From Baylisascaris procyonis (Eukaryota; Nematoda; Chromadorea; Rhabditida; Ascarididae), in NCBI GenBank assembly GCA_037389465.1, contig JAZARR010000088.1:6200001-6264000 (forward strand): a DNA stretch of 64,000 nucleotides, in the 5' to 3' direction. How positions within the stretch are numbered: the stretch's first letter is position 1; each line of letters begins with the position of its first letter. The position numbers were made by a program, and so were the translations under genes. Under the pieces are notes generated by a model. The model saw only the letters and a list, made by a program, of their open reading frames with translations, did not search any database and was not told the DNA's origin. Positions 22,401 to 35,224 of the stretch are shown in pieces.

Positions 22401-25400
22401 ATTCAACAACATTTAAGTGTCTATTTTGTTTCGCAAAGAAAGCAAGTGAACTGTTGCAGGGTGGACGATTCCAAAGTCATTCAGAATTCTTTGAATGTAA
22501 CTTTGCTAATTGGACAATGTTTGAATGCCATTTTGGTCTCGAAACGAAGACAAGTGAACTGTTGGGGGTGAATGATTTTTAAGCTTATTGAGAATTCTTT
22601 GAACATAATGGTCGAAAGTCAATCAGGGTCGGTGTAACGTCGCTGGTTTGAGAACGTTTGAATGCCTTTTTGGTCTCGAAACGAAAGCAAGTGAACTGTT
22701 GGGGGGTGAATGATTCCGCAGCCATTGAGAATTCTTTGAACATAATGGTCGAAAGTCAATCAGGGTCGGTGTAACGTCGCTGGTTTGAGAACGTTTGAAT
22801 GCCTTTTTGGTCTCGAAACGAAAGCAAGTGTACTGTTGGCGGGTGAATGATTCCAAAGGCATGCAGAATTCTGCGAATATAATGTTCCAAAATCATTCAG
22901 AATTCTTCGAACATAATGTTCCTAAGTCGTTCAGAATTGCTCGGATGTGACGTTTCTGATTCAACAACGTTTAAGTGTCTATTTTGTTTCGCAAAGAAAG
23001 CAAGTGAACTGTTGCAGGGTGGACAATTCCAAAGTCATTCAGGATTCTTTGAGTGTAACTTTGCTAAGTGGGCAACGTTTGAATGCCATTTTGGTCTCGA
23101 AACGAAAGCAAGTGCACTGTTGGGGGGTGAATGATTCCGCAGCCATGCAGGATTTTTCGAATATAATGTTCCGAAGTCAAACCTCGCTGATCGGACAACG
23201 TTTGAATTCCTTTTTGGTCTCGAAACGAAAGCAGGTGAACTGTTGGAGGGTGAATGATTCCAAAGCCATTCAGAATTCTTTGAATATTATGTTCCAAAGT
23301 CAATGAGAACTGTTTGATTATGATGTTCCATAATCATTCAAAATTGTGCGGATGTGACGTTTCTGATTCAACAACATTTAAGTGTCTATTTTGTTTCGCA
23401 AAGAAAGCAAGTGAACTGTTGCAGGGTGGACGATTCCAAAGTCATTCAGAATTCTTTGAATGTAACTTTGCTAATTGGACAATGTTTGAATGCCATTTTG
23501 GTCTCGAAACGAAGACAAGTGAACTGTTGGGGGTGAATGATTTTTAAGCTTATTGAGAATTCTTTGAATATAATGTTCCAAGGTCATTCACAATTGTTTG
23601 AATGTGGTGTTACCATTCGAACTTCGTTTGAACGCCATTTTGGTCTCGAAGCGAAGGCAAGTGAACTGTTGGAGGGTGAATGATTCCAAAGCCATGCAGA
23701 ATTCTTCAAGTATAACGTTCCAAAGTCAAACGTCGTTGATTTTACAACGTTTGAATGCCTTTTTGGTCTCGAAACGAAAGCAAGTGCACTGTTGGGGGGT
23801 GAATGATTCCGTACCCATGCAGGATTCTTCGAATATAATGCTCCAAAGTCAAGCGTCGCTGGTTTTACAGCGTTTGAATGCCTTTTTGGTCTCGAAGCGA
23901 AGGCAAGTGAACTGTTGAGGGGTGAATGATTCCGCAGCCATGCAGGATTCTTCGAATATAATGTTGCAAAGTCAAATGTCGCTGATCGGACAACGTTTGA
24001 ATGTCTTTTTGGTCTCGAAACGAAAGCAAGTGCACTGTTGGGGGTGAATGATTCCGAAACCATGCAGGATTCTTAGAATATAATGCTCCAAGGTCAAACG
24101 TCGCTGGTTTTACAGCGTTTGAATGCCTTTTTGGTCTCGAAACGAAAGCAAGTGAACTGTTGGGGGGTGAATGATTCCGCAGCCATTGAGAATTCTTTGA
24201 ACATAATGGTCGAAAGTCAATCAGGGTCGGTGTAACGTCGCTGGTTTGAGAACGTTTGAATGCCTTTTTGGTCTCGAAACGAAAGCAAGTGAACTGTTGG
24301 GGGGTGAATGATTCCGCAGCCATTGAGAATTCTTTGAACATAATGGTCGAAAGTCAATCAGGGTCGGTGTAACGTCGCTGGTTTGAGAACGTTTGAATGC
24401 CTTTTTGGTCTCGAAACGAAAGCAAGTGTACTGTTGGCGGGTGAATGATTCCAAAGGCATGCAGAATTCTGCGAATATAATGTTCCAAAATCATTCAGAA
24501 TTCTTCGAACATAATGTTCCTAAGTCGTTCAGAATTGCTCGGATGTGACGTTTCTGATTCAACAACGTTTAAGTGTCTATTTTGTTTCGCAAAGAAAGCA
24601 AGTGAACTGTTGCAGGGTGGACAATTCCAAAGTCATTCAGGATTCTTTGAGTGTAACTTTGCTAAGTGGGCAACGTTTGAATGCCATTTTGGTCTCGAAA
24701 CGAAAGCAAGTGCACTGTTGGGGGGTGAATGATTCCGCAGCCATGCAGGATTTTTCGAATATAATGTTCCAAAGTCAAACCTCGCTGATCGGACAACGTT
24801 TGAATTCCTTTTTGGTCTCGAAACGAAAGCAGGTGAACTGTTGGAGGGTGAATGATTCCAAAGCCATTCAGAATTCTTTGAATATTATGTTCCAAAGTCA
24901 ATGAGAACTGTTTGATTATGATGTTCCATAATCATTCAAAATTGTGCGGATGTGACGTTTCTGATTCAACAACATTTAAGTGTCTATTTTGTTTCGCAAA
25001 GAAAGCAAGTGAACTGTTGCAGGGTGGACGATTCCAAAGTCATTCAGAATTCTTTGAATGTAACTTTGCTAATTGGACAATGTTTGAATGCCATTTTGGT
25101 CTCGAAACGAAGACAAGTGAACTGTTGGGGGTGAATGATTTTTAAGCTTATTGAGAATTCTTTGAATATAATGTTCCAAGGTCATTCACAATTGTTTGAA
25201 TGTGGTGTTACCATTCGAACTTCGTTTGAACGCCATTTTGGTCTCGAAGCGAAGGCAAGTGAACTGTTGGAGGGTGAATGATTCCAAAGCCATGCAGAAT
25301 TCTTCAAGTATAACGTTCCAAAGTCAAACGTCGTTGATTTTACAACGTTTGAATGCCTTTTTGGTCTCGAAACGAAAGCAAGTGCACTGTTGGGGGGTGA

Positions 25401-26930
25401 ATGATTCCGTACCCATGCAGGATTCTTCGAATGTAATGCTCCAAAGTCAAACGTCGCTGGTTTTACAGCGTTTGAATGCCTTTTTGGTCTCGAAACGAAA
25501 GCAAGTGAACTGTTGGGGGGTGAATGATTCCGCAGCCATTGAGAATTCTTTGAACATAATGGTCGAAAGTCAATCAGGGTCGGTGTAACGTCGCTGGTTT
25601 GAGAACGTTTGAATTCCTTTTTGGTCTCGAAACGAAAGCAGGTGAACTGTTGGAGGGTGAATGATTCCAAAGCCATTCAGAATTCTTTGAATATTATGTT
25701 CCAAAGTCAATGAGAACTGTTTGATTATGATGTTCCATAATCATTCAAAATTGTGCGGATGTGACGTTTCTGATTCAACAACATTTAAGTGTCTATTTTG
25801 TTTCGCAAAGAAAGCAAGTGAACTGTTGCAGGGTGGACGATTCCAAAGTCATTCAGAATTCTTTGAATGTAACTTTGCTAATTGGACAATGTTTGAATGC
25901 CATTTTGGTCTCGAAACGAAGACAAGTGAACTGTTGGGGGTGAATGATTTTTAAGCTTATTGAGAATTCTTTGAATATAATGTTCCAAGGTCATTCACAA
26001 TTGTTTGAATGTGGTGTTACCATTCGAACTTCGTTTGAACGCCATTTTGGTCTCGAAGCGAAGGCAAGTGAACTGTTGAGGGGTGAATGATTCCGCAGCC
26101 ATGCAGGATTCTTCGAATATAATGTTGCAAAGTCAAATGTCGCTGATCGGACAACGTTTGAATGTCTTTTTGGTCTCGAAACGAAAGCAAGTGCACTGTT
26201 GGGGGGTGAATGATTCCGAAACCATGCAGGATTCTTAGAATATAATGCTCCAAGGTCAAACGTCGCTGGTTTTACAGCGTTTGAATGCCTTTTTGGTCTC
26301 GAAACGAAAGCAAGTGAACTGTTGGGGGGTGAATGATTCCGCAGCCATTGAGAATTCTTTGAACATAATGGTCGAAAGTCAATCAGGGTCGGTGTAACGT
26401 CGCTGGTTTGAGAACGTTTGAATGCCTTTTTGGTCTCGAAACGAAAGCAAGTGAACTGTTGGGGGGTGAATGATTCCGCAGCCATTGAGAATTCTTTGAA
26501 CATAATGGTCGAAAGTCAATCAGGGTCGGTGTAACGTCGCTGGTTTGAGAACGTTTGAATGCCTTTTTGGTCTCGAAACGAAAGCAAGTGTACTGTTGGC
26601 GGGTGAATGATTCCAAAGGCATGCAGAATTCTGCGAATATAATGTTCCAAAATCATTCAGAATTCTTCGAACATAATGTTCCTAAGTCGTTCAGAATTGC
26701 TCGGATGTGACGTTTCTGATTCAACAACGTTTAAGTGTCTATTTTGTCTCGCCAAGAAAACAAGTGAACTGTTGGAGGGTGAATGATTCCAAAGTCATTC
26801 AGAATTCTTCGAATGTAATGTTCCAAAGTCAATCAGAACTGTTTAAATCTTACGCTCCTAATTAAAGAACGTTTGAATGCGTTTTTGTTCTCAGAACGAA
26901 AACAGGTGAACCAGTGGAGATTGCATTATT
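16450..26930 (+). repeat. Tandem satellite array, about 123-bp monomer
   Basis: The landmark GGTCTCGAAACGAAAGCAAG recurs at spacings of 123 bp (for example 16618, 16741, 16864; 17288, 17411), with a longer 141-bp class carrying an 18-bp insertion (17411 to 17552). Most units carry an EcoRI site (GAATTC) and a GAATGATTCC motif. A third class has TTTCGCAAAGAAAG in place of the landmark. Units at both edges are more diverged, as usual for satellites, and flanking DNA is unique on both sides. Because 123 = 3 x 41, frames stay open across units on both strands (up to about 260 codons); these show no family signature and I do not call them genes. Confidence 0.95.
19381..26760 (+). repeat. Higher-order repeat of 1,599 bp (13 x 123 bp) with deleted copies
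   Basis: Using the landmark TTAAGCTTATTGAG, copies start at 19381, 20980, 22579, 23544, 25142 and 25951. The spacings are 1,599, 1,599, 965, 1,598 and 809 bp. The first two copies encode identical frames throughout, so they are near-identical. The 965 and 809 bp copies are internally deleted by about 634 and 790 bp. A more diverged landmark at 18708 lies 673 bp before the first full copy. This is the expected product of unequal exchange and recent homogenisation. Confidence 0.92.
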
Positions 26931-26934
26931 CGAC

Positions 26935-27490
26935 TGCGCCCCATACTGACCTTTATAGGGAGTTGAAAAGGTCAAGTACTTGCGCCACAGCTTGTGGTTT
27001 GTGAGGTCAGGTGGGAGCTAGCTGTTACCTTTTCTTTCGGTTTTTGTTGATTGCAGTCCTGCGTTGGGTTTGTTATGAGCCTGTGGTGTTCACGTATCAA
27101 AGTTTCCTATTGAATATCACTATTCAAGTCTGAAAGCTTGTCTCATTTTATTAGTTTACAGAGTTAAGAACATATAAAAGCGATGCAATTTATGCCTCCA
27201 TTCGTCAACAGTGTAAAAACTACGACTGTAGAAATGGTCTGTCGCGTATCAAGACAAGGTAATTGCCAACTTTTAATGAATACTTTCATTTTTGCAAAAG
27301 TAACGTTCGTAAATTCTCATATTACTCGCTCAGTACTGGTGTAGTATGAGGAAGCGCTTTTTTTAAATGTGGTCCAGTAGCCTGGGTATGGCGAGCTTTA
27401 CATATAACTTTGAAGCTGATGCGCCGACCATTTCGCTGGACACGACCACACCTTACTAACGGTGACATAACAAAATAGACACTTCCTATA
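26935..27490. other. No gene recognised
   Basis: Unique DNA right of the satellite, with no supported feature. Confidence 0.45.
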
Positions 27491-27491
27491 T

Positions 27492-27540
27492 TCTTCTACA
27501 TTACCGTTGCTGGACACTTCAGCAACGGTAATGTAGAAGA
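27492..27540. repeat. Perfect 21-bp inverted repeat, 7-nt spacer
   Basis: The left arm (27492-27512, TCTTCTACATTACCG...) and right arm (27520-27540) are exact reverse complements around GACACTT. The stem would be stable in RNA or as a cruciform. It has no T-tail and no known gene context. It could be a foldback remnant or a small hairpin RNA; the sequence does not decide. Confidence 0.92.
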
Positions 27541-27544
27541 CGTT

Positions 27545-29360
27545 CATTTTGCAAGTACTCTTGAAAAAAAGGAATTTAACTTGAAGTTTGTGTAGAAAGC
27601 TACAGTTTTCTTAACATTTTAATTGTTTTTTCCCATATTTGGGATGAAGAAGAAGATAACCTGTGATCTGGTGACAACCATTTCGGCACGTAAACCGAAG
27701 ATGCGCTTTTTTTGGAATATAAAGGCCTCAAGATCGTGTACAAAAAGTATGCTTAATGAACTCTTCAAAATGAGCGGTTCCACCAAACCAAAGATGGTTG
27801 AAAGCAATGAACATCGACAGAGTGGAAAATAGGAATGTGAACAATACGAAAAAGGAAAACAGCTTCCACAACGATTAGAAAAGCAAAAAAAGTCGATTGA
27901 AGTAAACAAATTTAGAGCACATAAATATGTTAGGAGCTCATATTGCATACTGAGCATTATTTTGAACACATTCAATAACGCAGATGACCATACACTTATC
28001 GCTGATCATTTCAATATTACCTCAACTTACCAATCCAGTCACTAGTTCTATAGGCAGAATATTAATAGGGCGGAATAAGCTTTCCATTCCAGTCATCTTG
28101 AAAACTTCATAAAAATTGTTTTGCAGAAATTAATGAAAAAATTTCGAAACTTTCCACCATAAAATTTCCACTCGATTTATATCCCATCCGACTCGGTTTA
28201 TCCTTGATCACTCATATTTCTTCTACAATTTATTGAGCTTTCAAGACACTTGAAAAAGGATACCATCTTTAGTCGCCTTACCTAATTTCTTCATTAATCT
28301 CTTTTTCCAGGTAAACAATGAAGCCTTAAGCGGCAGTTATTGCGTTTTGTGTGGCAATTCTCTGACCAGGAGCTTTTTTTATGGGATAAAGTGGCACCAA
28401 ACTGTTCATTTAATTTATGTGAAAAATAGTGGTGAGAAAAATATTTTGAACGATTGATAAGTTTGGGCGATATAAAAGTGAGTAGTTATTTTCATGCGTT
28501 AAGAAAAAAATCATCCCCTGATGCGTAGCACACTTTCACAACTACAGCGTTATCACTTTGCACAACAGTTAAAGCACTGTATGGGAGAGGCAGAGCGCAC
28601 CAGCTATTAGCGGTAATATACAACGTATTTTGTTGTCATCACAAGTGCATCTCTAAAATGAGGCCCAATACACATCTTAAATAGCCAGAATGTTTTCGAC
28701 GACAGTGAGCTCTCCGAGTGGAGAAACAGCGATGGCGATGGATAATTTCGTTTTGAAACCGCCTCACAGTAACGTCTCTTGGGTTTCACTGCTAAGCACA
28801 ATTCGTAGTGTTTCACTGATGCGACGTGTGGATGGCCTGCGGCGAGCAGATGAAGCTACGCTGAAAAAAAAAAGATCAACTTTCTGAAACCATGGTGCTC
28901 GAAGGTTCTAATAGCATGCTTGGCAGCCCGAGAAACGTGTTTAGATAGAGCATGCCTCGTGCTGGAAACTGTGCTAACGAGCATGTTTCAAAGAACAACG
29001 TCAGGATTTAAGTGTTGAATTCTTGCTTCAGACTTCAGACTTCATTTGAGGAAAACTAACCTGAGAAGCGCCAAAATTAGAGCGGAAATTTTTCGAGAAA
29101 AAAAGGGAAAGTTTCTTAACGCATTTTCCGGATATTGGACTTGTTGGCAGCAAGGTGAATTTTTCACTAATATTTGCGGAACACTAAGAATTGCAGACAC
29201 TCCCCTCACAGCTGACCTCTGTAGGTTTCTGAATTCGAACTTATCCTCCTTTCCAACCCAAAAGGCAGTGCCCGCAACACATCCGCCAACGCCAGTTTCA
29301 ATGCAGCCTCAGTTTTATAATCAACAGGTTGCGTTCAGCTGTTTTTTCGAGGCCCAAACA
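27545..29360. other. Downstream flank of the diacylglycerol kinase gene
   Basis: No firm gene. At 28860-28764 (minus) a long T-tract with CAG is followed by a 32-codon frame ending ETLL and TGA, which resembles a PDZ-ligand tail, but its phase does not join to the upstream exon. Ankyrin repeats, which follow the kinase in animal zeta/iota enzymes, were looked for here and not seen. Confidence 0.4.
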
Positions 29361-29363
29361 ATT

Positions 29364-32300
29364 TTATCCTAACTTTGGACTGAAGGCAAGATCGGAGACG
29401 ATAGCGGACGATCGTGAACTAAGTGAGGGGAATCGTTCGTCCAATACCATAAGACATTCGTCGAGATTGCAGATATCTGACACGGAATGCAGATGCTCCT
29501 GATGTCTTGAAATTCTGAACGTACCTTCTTCTGCACTCGTCACATCTGCAAATTCATGCAACCTCTTTCCTAACAACGTTTGCGTGGAGTCAATCTTCAC
29601 ACTAGACCATTTACACTTGCTCTTACCTTCACAGGCAACAACACCTCCATTTACAGCTAAGAAAGTCTTAAGGTGGGAAAAATGATGATTATCCAGTTAA
29701 CACTCAACAGTTCCATGCTAATGCCAATATTTATGCTATATTTCAAATTCAATAATGTTCTGCTGCCTCTATCCTCAGTCAACACAAAACATTGGACTGC
29801 CCACTTTCTGAGTGGATCTGCTCTGCTCCAACGAAGGTCACGTACCATCAGATGACCATTTGAGAAACGTTCTATCAGCGATTGCCTACAGGCTCTTATT
29901 GAACTTCTGTACTTCCTCTTTTTCATCCCCCACCCCCTCCCTCTCGCCCCACTCCACGTTTCCCTGTCACTCTTTCTTCCTCAGTCAGATTTTCCTACTT
30001 TTGTTTTTTTGTGCCCTTGAACTACAAGCAAAAAGCCTGAAATAATCAAAAAAGAAACGCACAATCGAGGAACTTCCAGTCTTCACCGGGCTCGTAAGGC
30101 AAACATGGGTGTTCACGCAACAGTTTTTGTATCTGTTGGCGAGCCGAGTCGAGCTCTGTTTCCGCTTCCACATTTATCATCCCGATCTCGAATGCTAAAG
30201 GTTTGATGCATTGAACTGCAATATTCGTATCCACAAATTTCGAAAAGGCTTGATAAGCACTATTTTCGATTCAGTCCACATTTAGGCTCTTTTCCGCTGT
30301 TTGCATTCAGTTTGTGCCAAAATCTGTTATCGAACATGAATTCGCCCAAATCGAAGAGTCACATTTTCTAAGTCAATCTTTCTTTAGCTCTACCGCTAGT
30401 CTAGCCGTTCCCATCAGAGATCTCAACCCGTTTAAAACTCCCTACCTTTTTCTCACTTTCTCGAGGGATTTTTCGACTGCTTTTCTTCGAAGAACATGTC
30501 GAAGAAAACTTCCATACGATCGCGATAGAGGAAAGCAATGATGAATTTCTGTGATGCCAGGTAAGGCATCAGCAATCACGTATGCAGAATGTTACACGAA
30601 AGTTAGGAAACGCGCAGCCAAACGATAGAATAACTCGTATGTGATTATGTAAGCGTGCATACTCAAGAAAATGTTCGTTGGAATAGATGATAAAATGTCA
30701 TAAGGCCAAATGTGCAGACTGGCAAGGTGACAAATTTCGCCACGAAATCACCCGGTCTGGTAATTGGCAAACTGCCAAGAGTTTGTTGAGGGTTTTTCAA
30801 ATGCTCTTCGAAAATCGTTTTTTTTGGGGGGGAGAGTAACTAATGTTTGCAGTAAGTTTCACAAAAAGAAGAAGCCATAATTCAGTAGCATCCATTAATC
30901 AACGGCTTCAACGACGAGAAATGCAATAAACAAACCAGTATCTTTAAGTCGTTCGAATGCATCTCTATATGTATCATAGTCATGACGACCGACCACTATA
31001 ACTGGCATTTGCATAATAAGCGAAGTTGACGCCACTTGACTGTTTGTTAAAGATTTCATTGACTTGATACCTCTACGAGCAGCCGATGGCGTATTCAACA
31101 TTTTTTTCTCACGTCGCAACATTGGCACCTGAAAAATGGTACTTTTAGATATTCAAGCGTGGTTAAAATTATACGTAATTACCAACCAAAATCGAACATG
31201 CTAATGGTAAGATAATATTTTGGAATAGTCATAGGTTTAGCCCGAATATCATGCCCCTTTCGTATTTGCGTTTAGTGGGTACTTTACATATGTTGGCTCA
31301 TTGATGAGTCTGAAGTTGTTCATGAAACAATCATCACGAATTCATTAATATGTGAAGCAGGCAATCGGCAGCTCGGACTTGAATTGGTAGAATCCCAACA
31401 CTTTGACCATTACTCCAACCACACTGCAAACTTCTTGTTTGGGAATAAAGCAAAAAAGCGTGTTTGCAATGTGTGCATCTAACGTTTATTCGTAAATGCA
31501 TATATCCGCCCCCTCCCCCCGCCCGGTTGGGCAGTTCGAAGTTCCCAGCATTTCAGTTTGTACAATAAGAAGAAAGAAACTGAAACTTTTCTGCTGTTTT
31601 GAAGGATTTGTGGCAACAAAGGCTGCCATCATAGGACAGCTGAACGCACAACACCCGAAGAGAAACGAAATATGACGTATGAACACATGAAGTGATAGAT
31701 GCTTTTGGTAGCACAAGTAAGGAAAATTTCTCTGAACCGAGATCTGCTACTTAAGAATCATAACCTTAAGAAATACATGCATTCGAATACTCGCTGTCCT
31801 ATGGGCAGTGAATTTTCGTTGAGCATGAAATAGACAGACGAACTGGATTCAGGACCCTCAACAAGGGGATAAACAGGAAGAATAGATGAGTTCTCTAAAA
31901 GATGCGTTAATTTAACTGCACGACAAGAACTTTCTCTTGAATTTAAATGGTAGTGATTATGCAGGAAAACTTTGAAGCTTTACGAAAAGGAGCTTATGGC
32001 GAGACAACGTTAACGTTAGTTCGATTACCTTACTATGAAATTTGATAGCAATGACAGAAGGAGCAAGAAGGCACGGTTCCCCATCGACCTGCATCGGAAT
32101 CGATTTGCTCGTAGTTATGTTTACACGTGAACATTGTGCGATGCGTTCACCTTTACCACCCATTTGAAGTGCAGCCTATAAGCAATCATAGATACAGTCG
32201 CTTCGAAAAAAGTACATATAAAATAGAAGCTTCGCCCATAGCTGCTTTATGAATTCCTTTCTAAAACAAGAAAGTTTATGGATGCACCTTGCATGGCAGC

Positions 32301-35224
32301 TGTAGACTGCACTGCGTTAGTCACTGCTAAAAAATGATAATCTCAGGTACAATGAGTCAGAAACATACCAAACAGTTTGTATGGTGAGGGAAAACATTGG
32401 AGACAGTTGCCGCACCACAAAAAGGACAAAAAGCGGTATGCCTCCTAGTGGTGGAAAATGAAACAATGATGAAAATATCAGACAGAAACCTGGAGGTGGT
32501 CTACTGCGAAATTCGGTGCGCGTTACCGGAGTTCACATACCAAATTTCGAATTGCGTCAGCTTGAATCTTCAAATCTGTACAGTGCTTCTTAAGTTGATG
32601 GGCGAGCTTCGAAAAAACTTGACAAACATTCAAGAGTGCTTGAGAATTTGCATCGTTCGGAATCGGATGGGTCCCATTTGCTAAAGGTTAAGTCGGAAAA
32701 AGAATTCTTCGTGGAAGACTGGTACGAAAGGGTGGTTCCATCAAAATATGAATGTATCAATATATATGTTTTACTATTTTCATCAATAATTCAAGCCCGC
32801 TGATTTAGCCAGCGAGAATGCAAAAGTTACCGGGTAAATATGCCTCCTTGGAATATGGCGTGATTATAGAGACTGCCTCCTCCATGCATTTCTTGGTTCA
32901 GTGATCAGGATTTCAATTTGAAAACTTTTTGGATTATTGCTGACCGAACGAATTTTTCAAAAATCATATTGCTCATTTGCTACAGTGATTTATTCCCTTG
33001 CGCACTTACAAATCTAATCCCTGCACTTTCCTTTCCCCAATTCAGCGATATGAAATCCGTGATCTCACTCGAACATTTTTGACCGGCAGCCTCGAAGATC
33101 ATGAGAAATAGAAACGATATGAACCCAACTTTTCTTTTAAATTAATACCAAAACTGGATGAAGAAAAGTTAGCCGAAAATGCACAAATTACTCTAGGTAG
33201 CGATGCTGAAACAAATCCAAATCAGGTAAAAAACGGCATCGCGAACATGAGATGGTACTCACCAGAGTGGCCGTCGTGAATCCAATTACTTCAATTTTAC
33301 CGTCACAGCTGGATGGCCTTGTGTTCTCGTCGTCGTCACTGCCCCAAGGAATTGTGCCTCCCGCATAGTAGATGATATTTTGGAACAGAATACAGTGGAA
33401 CTTGAACTCCTTTATTGTCGGCGTATAATCTTTACCATCGCACTGAAAATCCATCACCTGATCTTTCTAAAGATGAAGAAGCAATCTGTGTCAAAATATG
33501 GTGAAAAAGATTAACTCAAAACCAAAACTAGAAGCAAAGGAGAGATTAGTGGCTACTGACATAATCGGACATCATCTGCAGTGCAGCAAAGGTAGCAGAA
33601 ATGCTTCAGATATTCCACTGTTCGCATTGTCACTTCTTACTTGGCACCTAAGATGTTCAATAATGGCCACAATGGATACAGCAATATTTACCAGGCGCTA
33701 CAAATGTTCTATTCATTACACAAAAAGACCAATGAATAGACGGCTAATCAAGCACAATAAAGGAGTCCAAGGAAATCTGCGCAATAGTGTTCAAACATTG
33801 AAACCTGCACTGTATCTGGACGCACAACAATAAAAATTTGCGAAAAATGATAGGTCAAACCTCAAGAGTCATATAATCAGAAAGATCCTTCCACGTCCTC
33901 TTGAAAAGATCGATCGTTCCCAGACCTCCATATGCGATTCGGTTTTTAAATCGACTGTTGAGCATCTGTGGATTGGCGCCTTAATAAGCACTTTTTGCAG
34001 CACTTTGTCCGCAACCTATTTGAAAGCCTGCTTTTTAGCAACTCACACAGTTACAGAACCGTTGCGGCGCACTTTAAGGCGGAAGGAATTGTGTCTTTTC
34101 TGTTCTCCAGCAATTCCCCATGTTGTAGGGGGCTAAACACTCGTGAGACAGACTAGGCATTCGAAGACCATATGACTCACTTGCGATGACGTTGCATGGA
34201 AATTCAACTACTTGCAAATAGGGACGTGAGGTCGACTACTGTTTCTCTTATGGTGGAGCAATTGCGCAACAAAAAACCTCAGCCAGTATTGGAAGGTTAA
34301 AATCACATATTCATTCCGGATTGCTTCGCGAGCCTGCATATGCCTGGGTGGTCACGGCCGAGCGTGAAGAGATCGGCCAATGGCGCTCAGCTTCCAAGAA
34401 GCGACAAGGGAAACCTTGTTAGCTCCGTGGCCAGCACGACTGCGGATCCTTGCTAAAACCGTCTCCATGATTTGGGCTTTTTGCCTCATTTCATTGTGTA
34501 AGTGTGATGAAAACTTTATCCCTGCAAACTATCTTCAGTAGCAATTGATGCGATCGTGCTTCGATAGATATCCCGGATCCTGAATCCATAGGAGGTCCGA
34601 AAACTAAAACATCCAAGAGGCTCTAACCTCTGCACACTCCTGCCAGTATAATTCTGTCAAAGTGCGCTTCTAGCATTGGCTTTGCTCACTTTTGTGTGTT
34701 GCTGAACGCTTAACGACATACTTTGTTAAGATTGTTTTGCCTATGAAAGAAAGGTCTTCATGCTCGATTATGGTTATCGGAACAATTATGTGGATTCAAC
34801 GAAGAAAAGGGGTATACATGAATCGCGAATCATAGATGAAAATTTTTGGTATATATGAATTGCGAATCATAGATGAAAATTTTTGGTATATATGAATCGC
34901 GACGATAACCAATCATCAAATATTCCCCTCAGAAAGCCTCTATTACTTCAAAAGAATTTCAAGTACTCTACAAGAACAAGACATTACCAAAATATTGGTA
35001 ACAGCTGCATCACACTAAAACTGCTTCAACGGTTGCACATAGTCAAAGAGGAGAATAGCAACAAACTTCTGGAATGGTGGAACTGTAAAGCGACATGTGC
35101 GTCGGCGCCGATACTGAAGTAGTTGTTCATAACAGTTAGAGGCAACGACGAATGTACCGTCTCAGTGAGCTCTTCTCCTGTCTCCACATGATTGGAAAGG
35201 CAAGGCTGCACGTGTATTTGCCAT
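29364..35224 (-). CDS. Diacylglycerol kinase, zeta/iota type, C-terminal part only
   Basis: Seven exons join in phase: 35224-35067, 33979-33861, 33442-33263, 32175-32029, 31128-30936, 30215-30063 and 29545-29364 (TAA), about 376 residues. They hold the whole DGK accessory domain. Counting from the first full codon: [12 protein letters not shown] at 33-44, [13 protein letters not shown] near 53, YAGGTIPWG at 118-126, [11 protein letters not shown] before [14 protein letters not shown] at 173 and VDGEP at 182. The last three exons match the zeta/iota-specific region after it ([12 protein letters not shown] near the end). The enzyme converts diacylglycerol to phosphatidic acid in signalling. The catalytic GGDGT core and C1 fingers are absent: the first exon starts mid-codon just after the expected LDR, and telomere-type repeat begins 290 bp further right. 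The frame is intact through all seven exons. Ankyrin repeats are not found. Introns are 0.4-1.1 kb. Confidence 0.9.
34811..34901 (+). repeat. 37-bp tandem duplication
   Basis: GAATCATAGATGAAAATTTT starts at 34827 and 34864, flanked by a third partial copy (GGTATACATGAATCGC at 34811). It lies in the first visible intron of the diacylglycerol kinase gene. Confidence 0.88.

Noticed and set aside
16169..26622. Frames of 100-260 codons on both strands of the satellite
   Set aside because: The 123-bp period is a multiple of three, so frames stay open by chance. They are present on both strands with no start context, domain or splice pattern.
16450..26930. Resemblance of regular repeats to a CRISPR array
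   Set aside because: The units are about 123 bp with no unique spacers, no cas genes are nearby, and the DNA is eukaryotic.
27619..27975. Frames on both strands in 27.6-28.0 kb
   Set aside because: Overlapping frames on opposite strands in AT-rich DNA with low-complexity residues and no splice or family support.
28764..28860. Minus-strand exon with a strong acceptor and an ETLL ending, considered as the kinase C-terminus
   Set aside because: It needs a two-base carry that no donor in the upstream exon provides. The upstream exon already ends in a stop at 29364.
32397..32684. Plus-strand frame of 95 codons
   Set aside because: It lies within a kinase intron, opens from a non-ATG codon and has no recognisable motif.
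33498..33833. Plus-strand frame of 111 codons
   Set aside because: It spans an intron of the kinase gene, lies opposite its last recognised accessory-domain exons' flank, starts without context and matches no family.
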